Source of the DNA: Desulfonema limicola
GTDB taxonomy: Bacteria > Desulfobacterota > Desulfobacteria > Desulfobacterales > DYRC01
Assembly: GCA_020718925.1 (NCBI GenBank)
Contig: DYRC01000240.1
Coordinates: 1 to 6,403 of the forward strand
Reading direction: 5' to 3'
Length of the DNA: 6,403 nt
Part shown: positions 6,358-6,403 of the stretch, in pieces
Position numbering within the stretch: the stretch's first letter is position 1
Layout of the letters: every line of letters starts with the position of its first letter
Notes under the pieces: model-generated
Told to the model about the DNA's origin: nothing
The model's input: only the letters and a program-made list of their open reading frames with translations
Databases searched by the model: none
Program-made: the position numbers and the translations under genes

Positions 6358-6403
6358 AGGACTTACGCAGTTGAAAAATTAACCTATTGATTTTTATAGA
6401 ATC
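6358..6403. mobile_element. Possible insertion-sequence terminus (partial)
   Basis: The sequence AGGACTTACGCAGTTGA begins immediately outside the right promoter repeat. GGACTTACGCA is reminiscent, from memory, of terminal sequences of insertion elements that occur in many copies in some environmental bacterial genomes. No transposase is visible and the window ends 46 nt later, so this is a weak assignment. Confidence 0.3.

Overview
This window reads as a segment of a Gram-negative chromosome. An inner-membrane-anchored periplasmic adaptor, an ABC ATPase and a MacB/FtsX-type permease imply a two-membrane cell. Base composition is moderate, with AT-rich intergenic stretches, and the genes are tightly packed and overlapping. 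The gene types and the broken genes and IS-like sequences at the edges would fit an environmental deltaproteobacterium (Desulfobacterota), but that assignment is a guess from style and not shown by a marker.

Layout. Positions 36-191 (minus strand) hold a small ORF too short for usual cut-offs. It is the N-terminal quarter of a PIN/NYN-like nuclease-domain protein that stops abruptly, so it is probably a remnant cut by a rearrangement at the left edge. Positions 192-327 are intergenic with nothing firmly assignable. Then come two convergent operons. The plus-strand operon (463-4729) encodes an M29 metallo-aminopeptidase, an HlyD/MacA-type adaptor, a MacB/LolD-type ATPase and an FtsX-type permease. 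Its genes overlap or are 2 nt apart. The minus-strand operon (6250-4692) encodes a QueF-type 7-deazaguanine nitrile reductase and an ATP-grasp ligase of unknown substrate, joined by a TAATG stop/start overlap. The two operons collide tail to tail, with the permease and ATP-grasp coding regions overlapping by 38 bp and no terminator between them.

The most notable signal is that both operons start from the same promoter sequence. An 85-nt block (328-412) upstream of the aminopeptidase recurs as an 84-nt inverted copy (6274-6357) upstream of queF, about 90 percent identical. Each copy carries TTGAAA-17 nt-TATATA at the same place, a GTATA-N6-TATAC dyad over the -10 box, and a 10-bp-spaced ATTGA direct repeat. 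The similarity ends just past the predicted transcription start, and the downstream leaders and genes are unrelated. This suggests a duplicated regulatory region that puts the exporter/peptidase operon and the deazaguanine/ligase operon under one control, although the ends of a mobile unit remain an alternative.

Working hypothesis (inference): the six genes may form one functional unit in which a QueF-like enzyme, an amide-forming ATP-grasp ligase, an aminopeptidase and a tripartite-type exporter make, process and export a small molecule or peptide conjugate. The QueF-like protein has Cys where the family's active-site His is expected (FCE instead of FHE), which leaves room for a changed activity.
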